From contig JALXWS010000011.1 of the NCBI GenBank assembly GCA_025144025.1, positions 1 to 64,000 on the forward strand: DNA of 64,000 nucleotides. The letters run 5' to 3'. The notes beneath the pieces are model-generated. The model was given only the letters and a program-made list of their open reading frames with translations, was not told the DNA's origin and made no database searches. The stretch's first letter is position 1. Each line of letters starts with the position of its first letter. Position numbers and translations under genes: made by a program. This stretch comes from Corynebacterium sp. p3-SID1241. Its GTDB lineage: Bacteria > Actinomycetota > Actinomycetes > Mycobacteriales > Mycobacteriaceae. Positions 27,216 to 36,581 of this stretch are shown here, piece after piece.

Positions 27216-27458
27216 ATGTCACAGCATCTCGTCGAGCTCATGGTGCGCACCACCTGCGGTTCTTGTGCGCGCGTGAGGGAGCAGATCACCCCCGTCGTCA
27301 AGCAGGCAGGCGCAGAGCTTGCCGTGCGCAACGTGGATGAGGATGCGGAGCTCACCATGGAGTTCGGCGATCGCGTGCCCGTCGTGGTCATCGACGGCGA
27401 GGAGTTTGCCTGCTGGGAAGTAGATAACAAGGAGCTGGCGGCCGAATTAGCCGGATGA
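27216..27458 (+). CDS. Glutaredoxin-like thiol-disulfide protein
   Basis: An 80-residue thioredoxin-fold protein of the DUF836/glutaredoxin-like family with a C14-G-S-C17 redox pair, the cis-proline region DRVPVVVIDG, and a short C-terminal helix. It may use mycothiol as reductant because mshA is present, but this is inference. GTGAGGAG lies 6 nt before the ATG. It precedes hemA by 73 bp on the same strand, as in other corynebacteria. Confidence 0.85.
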   Translation: MSQHLVELMVRTTCGSCARVREQITPVVKQAGAELAVRNVDEDAELTMEFGDRVPVVVIDGEEFACWEVDNKELAAELAG

Positions 27459-27531
27459 TTCGGGATCCATGACACCGACGGGTAGTCTTTTGGAGGATTA
27501 AAATCAATCAAAGGGTTGAGGAGTGTTGTGC

Positions 27532-28866
27532 ATGAGCGTGCTCGTCGTGGGCATGTCCCACCAGTCGGCGCCAGTGGCGCTGCTGGAGAAACTGAGCATG
27601 GATAGCGCGGTCCAGGATTCCGCCTGCGGACAATTAGTAGCGGCCGAGTCGCTATCAGAGGCGATGATCATCTCCACCTGCAACCGCATGGAGGTCTACA
27701 CCGTCACCAACTCCTTCCACGCCGGCGTGCAAGAAGTCGTGCGCGTGCTCACCCAGGTATCGGGCGTGCGCGAGCAGGAGCTGCGCAATTACCTCTACGT
27801 GCGCTATGCCGACGCCGCGGCCGAGCACCTCATGTCCGTGACCTCCGGCCTGGATTCCATGGTGGTGGGCGAGCAGCAGATCATCGGCCAGGTGCGCAGC
27901 GCCTACCAGTCCGCCTCGGAGCAGGGCACGGTCGGCCCGCGCATCCACGCGCTGGCGCAGGCCGCGCTGCGGGCCGGCAAGCGCGTGCACTCCGAGACCG
28001 ATATCGACGAGGCCGGCGCGTCCATGGTGTCATTCGCCTTCGACCAGGCCTTGCAGCGCCTCGACACCGAAGACCTAGCCGGCAAGACCGCGCTCGTCCT
28101 TGGCGCGGGGGCTATGGCGTCGCTCGCCGCCACCCACGCCGGCCGGCTGGGCATCAAGGAGCTGGTGTTGGCCAACCGCACCCGCGAGCGCGCCGAGCGC
28201 CTGGCCAGCCACGCCGAGGAGGCGGGCGTTGCCACCCGCGTTGTGGACTTTTCCGAGCGCGCCGCCGCGCTTTCCGACGTCGACCTTGCCATCTCCGCCA
28301 CCGGTGCCGATAACTTCACCATCGCGGCCGCCGATATCCCCGCCGGCCGCGAGCTCATGCTCATCGATCTCTCCCTGCCGCGCGATATCGACGATGCCGC
28401 CGCCGCGGCCGAAGGCGTGGATCTGGTCAATATCGAGCGCTTGAGCAAGTCGCTCTCGGCCGCCGATACCGATATCGCGGCCGGCACCAGCCCCCACGCG
28501 CAGGCCCGCCGCATCGTCGACGAAGAGCTGGCTGCCTATACCTCGGCCCAGCGCGTGCGCGACGTCGCCCCGGCCGTAGGCGCCCTGCACCGCCGCGCGG
28601 CCGACCTCGTCGACTGCGAGGCCGCGCGCCTGCAGCACAAGCACCCCGAGCTCGCGGGCAAGCAGCTCGAGGACGTTCAGCGCGCGCTCAAGCGCGTGGC
28701 CGATAAGCTGCTGCATGAGCCGACGGTTCGGGCGAAGAAGCTGGCGGCGTCGGAAAGCAGTGTCAGCAGCGAGAACGCCCTGCAGGAACTCTTTGGCCTG
28801 CAGCTGGAAGGCTCCGGTGTGTCCGTGGCCGTCAATGAATTGCCCACCATGACTAAGGAGGCCTAA
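27532..28866 (+). CDS. hemA: Glutamyl-tRNA reductase
   Basis: HemA reduces glutamyl-tRNA to glutamate-1-semialdehyde with NADPH, the first step of the C5 route to heme. The 444-residue protein has the catalytic cysteine in ISTCNRMEVY (about residue 47), the segment SGLDSMVVGEQQIIGQVR, and a Rossmann domain starting VLGAGAMASLAA; a C-terminal dimerisation helix follows. The start is the ATG at 27532 because GAGGAG sits 8 nt upstream; the GTG at 27523 overlaps that site. hemC begins immediately at the next base after the stop. Confidence 0.95.
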   Translation: MSVLVVGMSHQSAPVALLEKLSMDSAVQDSACGQLVAAESLSEAMIISTCNRMEVYTVTNSFHAGVQEVVRVLTQVSGVREQELRNYLYVRYADAAAEHLMSVTSGLDSMVVGEQQIIGQVRSAYQSASEQGTVGPRIHALAQAALRAGKRVHSETDIDEAGASMVSFAFDQALQRLDTEDLAGKTALVLGAGAMASLAATHAGRLGIKELVLANRTRERAERLASHAEEAGVATRVVDFSERAAALSDVDLAISATGADNFTIAAADIPAGRELMLIDLSLPRDIDDAAAAAEGVDLVNIERLSKSLSAADTDIAAGTSPHAQARRIVDEELAAYTSAQRVRDVAPAVGALHRRAADLVDCEAARLQHKHPELAGKQLEDVQRALKRVADKLLHEPTVRAKKLAASESSVSSENALQELFGLQLEGSGVSVAVNELPTMTKEA

Positions 28867-29754
28867 ATGTTTCAGATTGGTACCCGCGGCTCCAAGCTCG
28901 CCACCACCCAGGCGGGCCATGTGCGCGACTGGCTTATCGACGCCGGCTTTGATTCCCAACTCCACATCGTCACCACCGCCGGCGACGTCAACATGGCGCC
29001 GGTCGAGCGCATCGGCATCGGCGTATTTACCCAAGCGCTGCGCGAGGCGCTCTACGCCGGCAAATGCGATATTGCCGTGCACTCCTTCAAGGATCTGCCC
29101 ACCGCGCCCGATGAACGCTTCCGCCTCGTGGTGCCGCAGCGCCAGGATTCCCGCGAGGCGCTCGTCGCCCGCGATGGTTTGAGCCTGGAGCAGCTGCCGC
29201 AGGGCGCGCGCGTGGGCACCTCCGCCCCGCGCCGCATCTCCCAGCTGGCCGCCCTCCGCCCGGACCTGGAGATTCGCCCGCTGCGCGGCAATATCGATAC
29301 CCGCATGTCCAAGGTCACTGACGGCGAGCTCGACGCCGTCCTACTCGCCTACGCCGGCCTGTTGCGCGGCGACTACGCGGACCGCGCCACCGAAATCTTT
29401 GAGCCTACGGTCTTCATGCCGGCGCCGGCCCAGGGCGCACTCGCCATCGAGGCCGTGGCCGGAACCGAGGCTGCTGCGGCCCTCGATGCCATCGCGGACG
29501 AGCGTGCCTCGGCCGCCGCTGCCGGTGAGCGCGCCGTACTGGCCCGCCTCGAGGCCGGCTGCACCGCACCGGTCGCCGCGACCTCCCGTTGGGACGGCGA
29601 CCAACTCACTGTGCGCGGTGGCGTCTTCGCGCTCGACGGATCCCGCCAGCTCACCGCCACCGCTTCCGGCCCTGCGGCCGAGGCTGCCGAGCTCGGCGCG
29701 CGCATTTCGGACGAGCTTTTCGCCGGTGGCGCGGCCGAGCTGCTGGGGAAGTAA
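28867..29754 (+). CDS. hemC: Hydroxymethylbilane synthase (porphobilinogen deaminase)
   Basis: HemC links four porphobilinogens into hydroxymethylbilane. The 295-residue protein shows [12 protein letters not shown] at the start, HSFKDLP with the catalytic aspartate region, [13 protein letters not shown], and the cofactor-attachment cysteine in LEAGCTAPV. The ATG directly follows the hemA stop, so the two are translationally coupled. A hairpin lies between hemC and hemD. Confidence 0.95.
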   Translation: MFQIGTRGSKLATTQAGHVRDWLIDAGFDSQLHIVTTAGDVNMAPVERIGIGVFTQALREALYAGKCDIAVHSFKDLPTAPDERFRLVVPQRQDSREALVARDGLSLEQLPQGARVGTSAPRRISQLAALRPDLEIRPLRGNIDTRMSKVTDGELDAVLLAYAGLLRGDYADRATEIFEPTVFMPAPAQGALAIEAVAGTEAAAALDAIADERASAAAAGERAVLARLEAGCTAPVAATSRWDGDQLTVRGGVFALDGSRQLTATASGPAAEAAELGARISDELFAGGAAELLGK

Positions 29755-29833
29755 TTTCGCCTTTAGGCGCTAATAATTTAAGGTGTAGATACCACAGATC
29801 ATTGTCCCGCAATGATCCGGCCCCCTTTAAGGG

Positions 29834-29862
29834 AATCCCAGGACGCAAGGCCTGGGATTTTG
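29834..29862 (+). terminator. Hairpin between hemC and hemD (terminator or attenuator)
   Basis: AATCCCAGG (29834-29842) and CCTGGGATT (29851-29859) form a perfect 9-bp stem with an 8-nt loop, followed by a short T-rich tail (TTTTGG). It lies in the only sizeable gap (208 bp) of the hemA-hemC-hemD-hemB run, so it may reduce read-through into hemD. Confidence 0.6.
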
Positions 29863-29962
29863 GCCGTTATGACCGTGTCATCCACCGCCGGCGCGGGGAC
29901 CCACACCGCATGCGATCATGTCCGTGCGCGGTGCCGCGCGCCCGATTTTAGAAAAGAACTTT

Positions 29963-31639
29963 ATGAGCAATGCCGCGCCAGACACCCAATTGGGCAAGAT
30001 CGTCTTTGTGGGCGCAGGTCCAGGTAATCCCGACCTGCTGACCGTCCGCGCCCGCGAGGTTCTGGCAAATAGTGCCATCGCCGTGACCGATCCGCAGGTC
30101 ATGCAGGGCGTGCGTGATGCCGTTGCCGCCGCGCTGCCCGTTCCGCAAGAACTTCTCGACGCCGCCGAGGCCGAATACGCCCAAATGTGCGCCGATGCCA
30201 AGGCCAAGGGCGCGCGCCGCAAACCGCCTCGCCCCGCGCCGCCGACGGCCGCAGTGTTGTACGAGCCGGCCGAAGACATCGTCGGCCAGCTGCGCGAGTG
30301 CCTGGTTGAGGCCGATGGCGAGGATGTCATTCGCCTCGTTACCGGCAACCCGCTGCACCGCGAGTCCATCAAGGCCGAAATCAACGCCGTGGCGTCTGCC
30401 GGCCTGGAGTTCCAGGTGGTGCCGGGCATGTCCCTGCCGTCTACCGTGCCGTCCTTTGCCGGCATTGCGCTCGGCTCGACCTATACCGAAGCCGACGTCA
30501 CCGACGGCGCCGATTGGGACGCGCTGGCCAATGCCACCCAGCCCATCGTCCTGCAGGCCACGAAGGAAGACCTGCCGGTTATCTCTGACGAGTTGCAAAA
30601 GCGCGGCATGCCGGCCGAGACCGAAGCTTTTGTCACCGTCCACGGCACCACCCGCCTGCAGCGCACCTACGAGACCACGCTGGGTACCATGGGCAAGCTC
30701 GACGCGGACCTTTCCGGCCCGCTCGTCGTTACCCTCGGCCGCAGCATCGACGACCGCACCAAGTACTCGTGGTGGGAAAACCGCCCGCTTTACGGCTGGC
30801 GCGTGCTCGTCCCGCGCACCAAGGAACAAGCCGGCCCGATGTCCGCACGGCTGGCCGGCTACGGCGCCATCCCGCAAAACGTGCCCACCATCTCCATCGA
30901 GCCGCCGCGTAACCCGGCGCAGATGGACCGCGCCATCAAGGGCATCGTCGAGGGCCGCTACAAGTGGATTGTCTTTACCTCCGTCAACGCCGTGACCGCG
31001 GTATGGGAGAAGATCGCCCAACTCGGCCTCGACGCTCGCGATTTCGCCGGCGTCCACCTCGCGGCCGTGGGCACCAAAACGGCGGCCGCCATCCGCGCCA
31101 AGGGTATGGTCCCGGAGCTCTTGCCGCACAAGAAAAAGCAGAACGCCGAAGGCCTGCTTGAAGTCTTTCCCAATTACGTCGAAGATATCGACGCCGTCGG
31201 CCGTGTCCTGCTCCCGCGCGCCGATATCGCGGCCGATACCCTGGTTGACGGTCTCAAGGCCCTCGACTGGGAAGTCGATGACGTCGTGGCCTACCGCACC
31301 GTCCGCGCCGCCCCGCCTTCGGCCGAGATCCGAGACATGATCAAGACCGGCGGCTTCGACGCCGTCGCCTTCACCTCCGGATCCACCGTGCGCAATCTGG
31401 TGGGCATTGCGGGCAAACCGCACCAGCGGACGATCATTGCGTGTATCGGGCCGTCGGCAAGAGCGGCCGCGGAAGAGATGGGCCTGCGCGTCGATGTCGT
31501 GCCCGAGGTCGCAGACGTGCCCTCGCTTGTCGACGCCCTCGCAGACCACGTCGCCGCCCTCCGCGCCGCCGGAAACCTGCCCGCGCCGCGCAAGAAACGC
31601 CGCTCGCGTAAGAAGGCTACTAAGGTCGACAAAGCATAA
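29963..31639 (+). CDS. hemD: Fused uroporphyrinogen-III methyltransferase-like / uroporphyrinogen-III synthase
   Basis: A 558-residue two-domain protein. Residues 8-255 resemble a tetrapyrrole methylase (VGAGPGNPDLLTVRA at the start), but the usual second motif GGDPxxFGRG is replaced by TGNPLHRESIK, so SUMT activity is doubtful. From about residue 265 comes the uroporphyrinogen-III synthase domain (RVLVPRTKEQAGPMSARL, FTSVNAVTAVWEK, AFTSGSTVRNL), which cyclises hydroxymethylbilane. A basic Lys/Arg tail ends it. I use the ATG at 29963. The same fused form is common in Actinobacteria. Confidence 0.9.
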   Translation: MSNAAPDTQLGKIVFVGAGPGNPDLLTVRAREVLANSAIAVTDPQVMQGVRDAVAAALPVPQELLDAAEAEYAQMCADAKAKGARRKPPRPAPPTAAVLYEPAEDIVGQLRECLVEADGEDVIRLVTGNPLHRESIKAEINAVASAGLEFQVVPGMSLPSTVPSFAGIALGSTYTEADVTDGADWDALANATQPIVLQATKEDLPVISDELQKRGMPAETEAFVTVHGTTRLQRTYETTLGTMGKLDADLSGPLVVTLGRSIDDRTKYSWWENRPLYGWRVLVPRTKEQAGPMSARLAGYGAIPQNVPTISIEPPRNPAQMDRAIKGIVEGRYKWIVFTSVNAVTAVWEKIAQLGLDARDFAGVHLAAVGTKTAAAIRAKGMVPELLPHKKKQNAEGLLEVFPNYVEDIDAVGRVLLPRADIAADTLVDGLKALDWEVDDVVAYRTVRAAPPSAEIRDMIKTGGFDAVAFTSGSTVRNLVGIAGKPHQRTIIACIGPSARAAAEEMGLRVDVVPEVADVPSLVDALADHVAALRAAGNLPAPRKKRRSRKKATKVDKA

Positions 31640-31667
31640 GTTTTAGTCTCGCTCTAAGGAGTACCCA

Positions 31668-32651
31668 ATGAGCACCTTCCCAGCCCGCCGCCCACGCCGC
31701 CTGCGCACCACCCCGCAGATGCGCAACCTTGTGGCCGAAACCCAGGTCCGCCCCTCGGACTTGATTTTGCCCATGTTCATCGTGGACGGTCTCGACGCCC
31801 CGCGCGAGATTCCTTCCATGCCGGGTGTCTATCAGCACACCTTCGACTCGCTGCGCCGCGCGGCCGAGGAGGCGCTGGAGGCCGGCGTGACCTGCGTCGA
31901 CCTCTTCGGCGTGCCGCTGGAGGAAGAAAAGGATGACACCGGCTCCGTCGCCTGGGACCCGCAGGGCATTTTGAACCGCGGCATTTCCTGCCTGCGCGAG
32001 GAATTCGGTGATGACCTCCTCATCATGGCCGATACCTGCCTCGACGAGTTCACCTCCCACGGCCACTGTGGCGTGCTGGATGACAAGGGCCGCGTGCTTA
32101 ACGACGAAACCGTCAAGCTCTACCAAGACATGGCCCGCTCCCAAGTCCGCGCTGGCGCCCACATCGTTTCCCCGTCCGGCATGATGGACGGCCAGGTTGC
32201 CGCCATCCGCGCCGATCTCGACGAAGCCGGCCACGAGGATGTGGCCATCATGGCTTATTCCGCCAAGTACGCCTCCGCCTTCTTCGGCCCGTTCCGCGAT
32301 GCCGTCGGCTCCTCCCTCGAGGGTGACCGCCGCACCTACCAGCAGGATCCGCGCAACTTCCGCGAATCCCTGCTCGAGGCCGAGCTCGACATCGAAGAGG
32401 GCGCAGACTTCGTCATGGTCAAGCCCGGCCTGCCCTATTTGGATGTGCTTTCGGCCGTGGCGGAGACTTCTCCCGTGCCGGTTGCGGTCTACCAGGTCTC
32501 CGGCGAGTACGCGATGGTCAAGGCCGCGGCCGCCAACGGGTGGATTGACGGTGAGGCCATCATGCTCGAGTCGCTGACCGCATTCAAGCGTGCCGGAGCC
32601 GATCAGATTCTCACCTACTTCGCTACCGAAGCCGCCCGCCTGCTCAAGTAA
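31668..32651 (+). CDS. hemB: Delta-aminolevulinic acid dehydratase (porphobilinogen synthase)
   Basis: HemB condenses two aminolevulinate molecules into porphobilinogen. The 327-residue protein has the metal-ligand segment DTCLDEFTSHGHCGVL, the first active-site lysine in AYSAKYASAFFGPFR and the Schiff-base lysine in FVMVKPGLPYLD. Family length is normal. AAGGAG precedes the ATG. It is 28 bp after hemD and followed by two small membrane protein genes. Confidence 0.95.
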   Translation: MSTFPARRPRRLRTTPQMRNLVAETQVRPSDLILPMFIVDGLDAPREIPSMPGVYQHTFDSLRRAAEEALEAGVTCVDLFGVPLEEEKDDTGSVAWDPQGILNRGISCLREEFGDDLLIMADTCLDEFTSHGHCGVLDDKGRVLNDETVKLYQDMARSQVRAGAHIVSPSGMMDGQVAAIRADLDEAGHEDVAIMAYSAKYASAFFGPFRDAVGSSLEGDRRTYQQDPRNFRESLLEAELDIEEGADFVMVKPGLPYLDVLSAVAETSPVPVAVYQVSGEYAMVKAAAANGWIDGEAIMLESLTAFKRAGADQILTYFATEAARLLK

Positions 32652-32660
32652 AGGATCCCT

Positions 32661-33494
32661 GTGACTGCTACGCCCCCGTCGCCCGCCCCTGCCCCGCGCC
32701 CGCAGCAGCCGCGTTCACAGCGCGAACCCATGCCGGAATATGCCCCGCTCGGTCCGCGTGACTCGGACGCCCCGAAGGGCCAGCGCGCTCCTCGGGGTCC
32801 ACACCACCAGCAGCAAACGGCGCCGAAAAAAACGCGGCCGGAGTCCGTGACGTACATGCTGTGGCTGTGGCTGGGCGCGCTATGCGGCGAGGCCGTGCAC
32901 CAGGTGCTCAACGTGGTGCTCACGCTGCTCAACCACGACGTACTCATGTCACAGGCCAAGGAGATGGCAAAGTCCGCACCGGCCGGCGTGGATGAAGCCC
33001 AGCTTTCCGACGCCTTCCTCCGCACCGCTGCCTACGGCTCCGTCGCTCTTTCGGCTGCCATATCCCTGGCGATTATCGTGCTGTTGGCCTTCCTGTTGCG
33101 GTCCCTTGCTAACCGCAGCAAGCGGGCCGGTACCTCGCGCCGCGTGTGGTTCGCCTTCTCGCTCTACTTCGGATTCCGCATCCTGCTGACCTTTATGGTC
33201 ACCCCAGCCGGCGCAGACGTGCCCGATTGGCTCTTTGCCGCCGATGGCATGGTGCAAATTCTCGTCGGTGTCGCGGCGGTGCTCGGCCTGATTTTCTCCG
33301 TGCGGGCCGATACCCTGGATTACACCGGCGAGCTCGAGCAGATGCGCGAGCTGGAAAAAGAACTCGAGCAAGCGCAGCGCGAGAAGAAACGCGCCGAGGA
33401 AGAGCGCAAGCGTTCCAAGCGCGACCAGCGCAGCAAGCGCGACGGCACCAAGCGCGACCGCGCTGACCGGACCGACCGGGAGGATGAGCGGTGA
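32661..33494 (+). CDS. Membrane protein with coiled-coil tail, unknown function
   Basis: A 277-residue protein with a Pro/Arg-rich cytoplasmic N-terminus (1-65), four membrane segments (about 70-92, 128-150, 168-186 and 193-215) and a highly charged coiled-coil C-terminus from about residue 225, rich in Glu, Lys and Arg. It is conserved after hemB in corynebacteria, as I recall, but no function is known to me. The start is GTG (32661) with AAAGGA upstream. Its stop overlaps the next gene's GTG by 4 bp. Confidence 0.65.
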   Translation: MTATPPSPAPAPRPQQPRSQREPMPEYAPLGPRDSDAPKGQRAPRGPHHQQQTAPKKTRPESVTYMLWLWLGALCGEAVHQVLNVVLTLLNHDVLMSQAKEMAKSAPAGVDEAQLSDAFLRTAAYGSVALSAAISLAIIVLLAFLLRSLANRSKRAGTSRRVWFAFSLYFGFRILLTFMVTPAGADVPDWLFAADGMVQILVGVAAVLGLIFSVRADTLDYTGELEQMRELEKELEQAQREKKRAEEERKRSKRDQRSKRDGTKRDRADRTDREDER

Positions 33495-33982
33495 GCAATA
33501 CCGATCGGCCCGGGCCCCGGGACTATAACCGGGCGGCCCGAAACTCCTCCGCCAACGAGAACCTCGACGTATGGCCGCGGCCCCTGCGTTGGGCATATTG
33601 GGTACTCGTCGTCAGCGCCGTGATCATGCTGGTGAGCGGCATGGTGGGCATCTTCGGCTCGGGCGGGCCACAGGCAGAGCCGCAGAATGCGCAGGTCGCG
33701 GAGTACCTCCATTCCAATCGCCTTTTTGTCGCGGTGACCAATGCCGTCGGCGCCATCCTGCTCGCGCTTTTTGCCGCGCAACTGGCCGGCGGGTCCAAGT
33801 GGGCACGCCGCATCATTACCGTGGTCATCGCGTTCGCGCTTTTTACCAATATCGCCGCCCTCGCACTTGGCATCGGCGGGCTCGGGCTGCTGATTATCCC
33901 CATCACCTTGATCGTCGCCCTCGCGCTGCTTTTCCAGCCGCAGTCCAACCGCTTCATCAAGGACCGCAGCTTGCGTGGCTAA
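33491..33982 (+). CDS. Small membrane protein, unknown function
   Basis: A 163-residue protein with a polar N-terminus (about 35 residues) and four predicted membrane segments (about 38-57, 73-92, 99-120 and 126-146). It begins with a GTG that overlaps the previous stop (GTGA), so it is translationally coupled to the coiled-coil membrane protein and they may act together. The gap to hemE is short, but hemE has its own promoter. Confidence 0.65.
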   Translation: MSNTDRPGPRDYNRAARNSSANENLDVWPRPLRWAYWVLVVSAVIMLVSGMVGIFGSGGPQAEPQNAQVAEYLHSNRLFVAVTNAVGAILLALFAAQLAGGSKWARRIITVVIAFALFTNIAALALGIGGLGLLIIPITLIVALALLFQPQSNRFIKDRSLRG

Positions 33983-34007
33983 TTAGCCCTCACTCCAACT
34001 TTTGATT

Positions 34008-34013
34008 CATAAT
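34008..34013 (+). promoter_or_regulatory. -10 element of hemE, leaderless arrangement
   Basis: CATAAT ends 6 nt before the hemE ATG at 34020. The intervening TGGGGC leaves no room for a normal leader. Confidence 0.5.
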
Positions 34014-34019
34014 TGGGGC

Positions 34020-35054
34020 ATGTCTCGACTCAATCGTGCCCCGCTTATCGACGCCGCCCTCGGCCGCATCCCCTCCCGCCCCCCAGTCTGGTTCATGCGC
34101 CAGGCCGGCCGCTCGCTGCCGGAGTACCGCGCCGCCCGCGAGGGGATTAGCATGCTCGATTCTTGCTTCATGCCTGAGCTGCTGGCCGAGATTACACTGC
34201 AGCCGGTGCGCCGCCACGACGTCGACGCCGCCATTTTATTCTCCGATATCGTCGTCCCGCTTAAGGCCGCGGGTGTCAAGGTCGATATCGTGCCGGGTCG
34301 CGGGCCGGTGATGGAGCAGGCGGTAAGGAGTAGGGAGGACGTCGGCAAGCTGCCGCAGCTAGAGACCGACGTCCCCGAGGTCACCGAAGGCATTGCCCGC
34401 ATCCTGGCCGAGCTCACCGACACCCAAGCACTCATCGGCTTCGTTGGCGCGCCGTTCACGCTGGCCAGCTACCTCATCGAGGGCGGGCCATCCAAGAACC
34501 ACGAGCGCACCAAGGCTCTCATGCATGCCGATCCGGAGACCTGGCACATGCTCATGCGCCGCCTAGTGCCGACCATCACCCGCTTCCTGCAGGTGCAGGT
34601 CGACGCCGGCATCGATGCCATGCAACTCTTTGATTCCTGGGCCGGATACCTCAACGAGCGCGACTACCGCGAGTTCGTACTGCCGTACTCGCGGGAAATC
34701 CTGGCCGGCGTGGAGATTCCACGCATCCACTTCGGCGTCGGCACCGGCGAGCTACTGCCGGCCATGTCGGAGGCGGGGTCGGAAGTAATGGGCGTCGATT
34801 ATCGCGTGCCCATGGACGCCGCGGCCGAGCGCGTGAGTGCCCGCGTGCTGCAGGGCAACCTCGACCCGGCCATGCTTTTTGCCGGCGACGACGCCGTGCG
34901 CCAGGCCGTGCGCACCATCCGCAGCGAGGTCGATAGGGCCCGCGAGCGCGGCGATATCGACGGCCATATCTGGAACCTCGGCCACGGGGTCCTGCCAACT
35001 ACCGACGCGGAGGCAATCACCCGCGCCGTATCCATCATCCACGAGGAGGGCTAA
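34020..35054 (+). CDS. hemE: Uroporphyrinogen decarboxylase
   Basis: HemE removes four acetate carboxyls from uroporphyrinogen III to give coproporphyrinogen III. The 344-residue protein shows the signature PVWFMRQAGRSLPEYR, LFSDIVVPLKAAG, GFVGAPFTLASYLIEGG and a C-terminal NLGHGVLPTTD. The start is the ATG at 34020; six extra in-frame codons upstream lie in the promoter. hemY begins right after the stop. Confidence 0.96.
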   Translation: MSRLNRAPLIDAALGRIPSRPPVWFMRQAGRSLPEYRAAREGISMLDSCFMPELLAEITLQPVRRHDVDAAILFSDIVVPLKAAGVKVDIVPGRGPVMEQAVRSREDVGKLPQLETDVPEVTEGIARILAELTDTQALIGFVGAPFTLASYLIEGGPSKNHERTKALMHADPETWHMLMRRLVPTITRFLQVQVDAGIDAMQLFDSWAGYLNERDYREFVLPYSREILAGVEIPRIHFGVGTGELLPAMSEAGSEVMGVDYRVPMDAAAERVSARVLQGNLDPAMLFAGDDAVRQAVRTIRSEVDRARERGDIDGHIWNLGHGVLPTTDAEAITRAVSIIHEEG

Positions 35055-36434
35055 ATGCGTATTGCCATTATTGGCGCCGGCCTGGCGGGCTTGACGGCCG
35101 CCTACGAGCTGCGCGATCAAGACGTAGAGGTTTTCGAGGCCGCCGGCCGCATCGGCGGCAAGCTGTACTCCGTGCCGTTTAATGACGGCCCGACCGACAT
35201 GGGGGCAGAGGCCTTCCTCGCCCGCCGCCGCGACGCCGTGGAATTTATCGAATCCCTCGGCCTAGGCGGCAGCTTGGTCGAGCCCTCCGGCCTGCATTCG
35301 CTGGTGTACTCCGGCGAGCTTAAGCCACTGCCGCGCGGCGGGATGATGGGCATTCCTTCGCATTCGGAGCCTGTCGCTCACTTGGTCTCGGCCGAGACTG
35401 CGCGCCGCATCGACAACGAGGAGCCCTTCGAGTGGACGGCCGGCAGCGACGTCTCCGTGGGCCGTCTAGTGCGCCGGCAGTTTGGCGACGACCTTGTAGA
35501 CCACGTCATCTCCGCCCTCCTCGGCGGCGTGTACTCTTGCTCGGCCGATGACCTGGGGTTACGCGCGACCATCCCAGCGCTGGCCGAGACCCTCGACGCG
35601 CTCTCCGAGCGCGGCCCAGTCACCCTCTCGGCCGCGGTTCGCTCGTTGGAAGAGGCCCGCGCGGCCAAGCCGAGCAGCGGCGGCCCCGTCTTCCAGACCT
35701 TCCGCGGTGGATACGCAGAACTTTATGAGGCACTGGCCGAGCAATCCCGCGCCAAAATCTACCTCGATACCTTCATCTCCGGCATCACTCGCGACGGCGA
35801 AAAATTCCGCCTAGCCGGCGCACCCGGCGACACTGCTCCCTTTGACCGCGTCCTGGTGGCCACCCCGGCACCGACCGCAGCGCGGTTGCTACCCAAGGTT
35901 GCCCCGCAGGCGGCGGAGCGGCTGAAAGGGGTGAAGCTGGCGGCGTCGGCAGTTGTGGGCCTGAAATTCGAGTCTGACACGGACCCGGCCGGCAACGCGT
36001 TGCCGCAGAACTCCGGCATCCTCGTCGCCACCGACCAAGACGACGTTCATGCCAAGGCCTTCACCCTGTCCTCGCGCAAGTGGCCGCACTTGGCAGGGCG
36101 CGGCGGGGCTCTCGTGCGCGCCTCCTTCGGCCGCTTTGGCGATGATGTCATCGTCCGCGCCGAGGAGGATGACCTCGTCGACTACGCCCTCGACGACCTC
36201 CAGCGACTCACCGGCTTCGACGGCCGTGCCGCGGGCGTCGCCGAGATTTTTACCCAACGTTGGTTCGGCGGTTTGCCGCGCTACGACGCCGGCCACCTCG
36301 AAACCGTGGCCGGCGCGCGCGGTGCGCTGGCAGCGACGCCGGGTATCGATGCTACCGGTGCCTGGGCCGGCGGGGTTGGCGTCCCTAACGTCATCGCGGA
36401 TGCCCGCGCTGCCGCCGGGCGTATCGTCCGCTAG
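35055..36434 (+). CDS. hemY: Protoporphyrinogen/coproporphyrinogen III oxidase
   Basis: A 459-residue FAD-dependent oxidase with the dinucleotide-binding start IAIIGAGLAGLTAAYEL and the family segments GAEAFLARR and LLGGVYS. In Actinobacteria and Firmicutes this enzyme type oxidises coproporphyrinogen III to coproporphyrin III (the CgoX step of the coproporphyrin-dependent route) more readily than protoporphyrinogen, so that role is likely. It starts at the base after the hemE stop. A hairpin follows in the convergent gap. Confidence 0.92.
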   Translation: MRIAIIGAGLAGLTAAYELRDQDVEVFEAAGRIGGKLYSVPFNDGPTDMGAEAFLARRRDAVEFIESLGLGGSLVEPSGLHSLVYSGELKPLPRGGMMGIPSHSEPVAHLVSAETARRIDNEEPFEWTAGSDVSVGRLVRRQFGDDLVDHVISALLGGVYSCSADDLGLRATIPALAETLDALSERGPVTLSAAVRSLEEARAAKPSSGGPVFQTFRGGYAELYEALAEQSRAKIYLDTFISGITRDGEKFRLAGAPGDTAPFDRVLVATPAPTAARLLPKVAPQAAERLKGVKLAASAVVGLKFESDTDPAGNALPQNSGILVATDQDDVHAKAFTLSSRKWPHLAGRGGALVRASFGRFGDDVIVRAEEDDLVDYALDDLQRLTGFDGRAAGVAEIFTQRWFGGLPRYDAGHLETVAGARGALAATPGIDATGAWAGGVGVPNVIADARAAAGRIVR

Positions 36435-36541
36435 CGGTGCCTGCTAGCCGTATCCACTAGCAATCGCAGCCCGCCTGTCACGGCATCGTACGCCGTGCGC
36501 TGTCCGATCCGCGCTGCGGCTTGGTGTGGGCACGCCAAAGA

Positions 36542-36565
36542 GGCAGCAGGGCTACCTGCTGCCTT
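36542..36565. terminator. Hairpin in the hemY/HNH convergent gap
   Basis: GGCAGCAGG (36542-36550) pairs with CCTGCTGCC (36555-36563). It lies 108 bp after hemY and 19 bp beyond the stop of the convergent HNH gene. There is no long T run on either side, so termination is possible but not certain. Confidence 0.4.
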
Positions 36566-36581
36566 GCGGCGAGGCTGGGGA

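Noticed and set aside
29948..31549. 533-codon open frame antisense to hemD
   Set aside because: It is rich in Gly, Asp, His and Val without any motif and is fully explained as a GC-rich shadow of hemD.
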